In this document: one piece after another, positions 5,649 through 6,266 of the stretch
How the letters are laid out: every line of letters starts with the position of its first letter
Numbering within the stretch: position 1 is the first letter of the stretch
Assembly (NCBI GenBank): GCA_026391935.1
Contig: JAPLDC010000073.1
Location: 1 to 6,266 of the forward strand
Reading direction: 5' to 3'
DNA from: Bacteroidota bacterium
GTDB lineage: Bacteria; Bacteroidota; Bacteroidia; 2-12-FULL-35-15
DNA: 6,266 nucleotides
Program-made: the position numbers and the translations under genes
Notes under the pieces: generated by a model
Databases searched by the model: none
The model's input: the letters and a program-made list of their open reading frames with translations, nothing else
Told to the model about the DNA's origin: nothing

Positions 5649-6266
5649 TTATCTCATTTTATTGGCAATATTTGGATAATCAGTAATAATTCCATCTGCA
5701 CCCATTCGAATAATCTGCTTTATTTCTTTTTCAGAATCTACAGTCCAAACGATTATTTTACACCCGAAATGATGAGCTTGTGTAATAGTGTTTTTTTTGC
5801 AAATCTTTAAAGCCGGATTATAGTAATTTGGTGTAAAACCTAATTTTTTAATATTGAAATTAACAGATCTGAAATTTGCTACGAGCAATCCTATTTTTAG
5901 TTGATCATTCAACTGGTGAATCGCTTTTAAACTTCTTACATCGAAACTTTGAATGAGGATACGGTCGTTAATAGAGTATTTTTTAATAACATTATAAACT
6001 ATTGATGTAGTTGTTGTCGGTTCAAAATGGTATTTTCCATCTCCCAGGGGATTGCTTTTTATTTCGATATTATAGTGAATAGGAGCAAGATTGTTTTCTT
6101 TGCAAAATAATTCCATGCACTCTATTACTTCAGTCAGTAAAGGTTTGTATTCAGCAATTTTAGTTTGTTGAGGAAATTTTTTATTACCTCGTTTACCACA
6201 GTCGTATTTTTTTATTTCAGAATAATTGAGCCGGTGTAAGTTCCCTTGCTTTATTTTTTTTACTGC
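5649..6266 (-). CDS. Glycerophosphodiester phosphodiesterase, C-terminal part (GDPD family)
   Basis: The reading frame stays open from the right window edge to the TAA at 5649-5651, giving 205 residues of a protein whose N-terminus is outside. The ATG at 6114-6116 is internal, because family-like sequence continues upstream of it, such as LNYSEIKKYDCG (13-24), KFPQQ (30-34) and PLLTEVIE (42-49). These enzymes cleave glycerophosphodiesters from phospholipid head groups to sn-glycerol 3-phosphate and an alcohol in a TIM barrel. YNIEIKS (65-71) holds the E68/K70 pair, where the Glu is a usual metal ligand. ILIQSFDVRSLKAIH (103-117), the conserved W174 in IIVWTVD (171-177) and DGIITDYP (191-198) mark the later barrel strands. 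The HRG and PENT motifs should lie beyond the edge, as would any signal peptide, so location and activity cannot be confirmed. Complete homologues have about 290-310 residues, so about a third is missing. It lies 160 nt upstream of pntA on the same strand. Confidence 0.9.
   Translation of the reverse strand, partial: AVKKIKQGNLHRLNYSEIKKYDCGKRGNKKFPQQTKIAEYKPLLTEVIECMELFCKENNLAPIHYNIEIKSNPLGDGKYHFEPTTTTSIVYNVIKKYSINDRILIQSFDVRSLKAIHQLNDQLKIGLLVANFRSVNFNIKKLGFTPNYYNPALKICKKNTITQAHHFGCKIIVWTVDSEKEIKQIIRMGADGIITDYPNIANKMR

Noticed and set aside
1..6266. Search for an undescribed system (defence cluster, CRISPR, mobile element, toxin-antitoxin pair, tRNA or riboswitch)
   Set aside because: The substantial open frames that are not antisense shadows belong to known housekeeping families; no regularly spaced repeats, transposase, cloverleaf tRNA or recognisable riboswitch core was seen.

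Overview
The window looks like chromosomal DNA of a Bacteroidota bacterium. The evidence is AT-rich sequence with A/T-rich leaders lacking a Shine-Dalgarno box, a textbook Bacteroidota promoter (-7 box TAAATTTG) in front of mqnE, and close protein resemblance to Bacteroidota families. These include the C-terminus of a serine-hydrolase module of the kind fused to GH3 glycosidases, and a futalosine-pathway MqnE. The spacers also carry dispersed-repeat types that I recall as common in this phylum. I cannot fix genus or family from the sequence.

Layout: bases 1-392 (+) are the 3' end of a serine beta-lactamase-like hydrolase. A short spacer with a promoter leads into a complete mqnE (487-1653, +), the radical-SAM aminofutalosine synthase of menaquinone biosynthesis. 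mqnE converges on a MaoC-like hotdog-fold gene (1862-2302, -), and the spacer between them holds a foldable multi-arm repeat (1707-1852). The rest is on the minus strand. Read in transcription order, it is a glycerophosphodiester phosphodiesterase cut by the right window edge (5649-6266), then pntA (3953-5488) and pntB (2551-3945) as a two-gene operon with a 7-nt gap. A G/C-block repeat and a perfect 41-base palindromic terminator (2459-2499) follow, and then the MaoC-like gene under its own, unidentified promoter.

How the genes fit together: mqnE (respiratory quinone) and pntAB (proton-motive-force-driven NADPH production) both suit a respiring cell. The serine hydrolase may act in peptidoglycan or amino-sugar processing and the phosphodiesterase in phospholipid head-group turnover. 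I see no sign that they form one pathway. This reads as ordinary housekeeping chromosome. There is no CRISPR array, phage, transposase, toxin-antitoxin pair, RNA gene or defence system.

The least explained parts are the spacers, three of which carry a different dispersed-repeat-like sequence. Two genes need boundary attention: mqnE should start at ATG 487, not at the in-frame TTG 466, and the phosphodiesterase frame stays open to the window edge rather than starting at the internal ATG at 6116.
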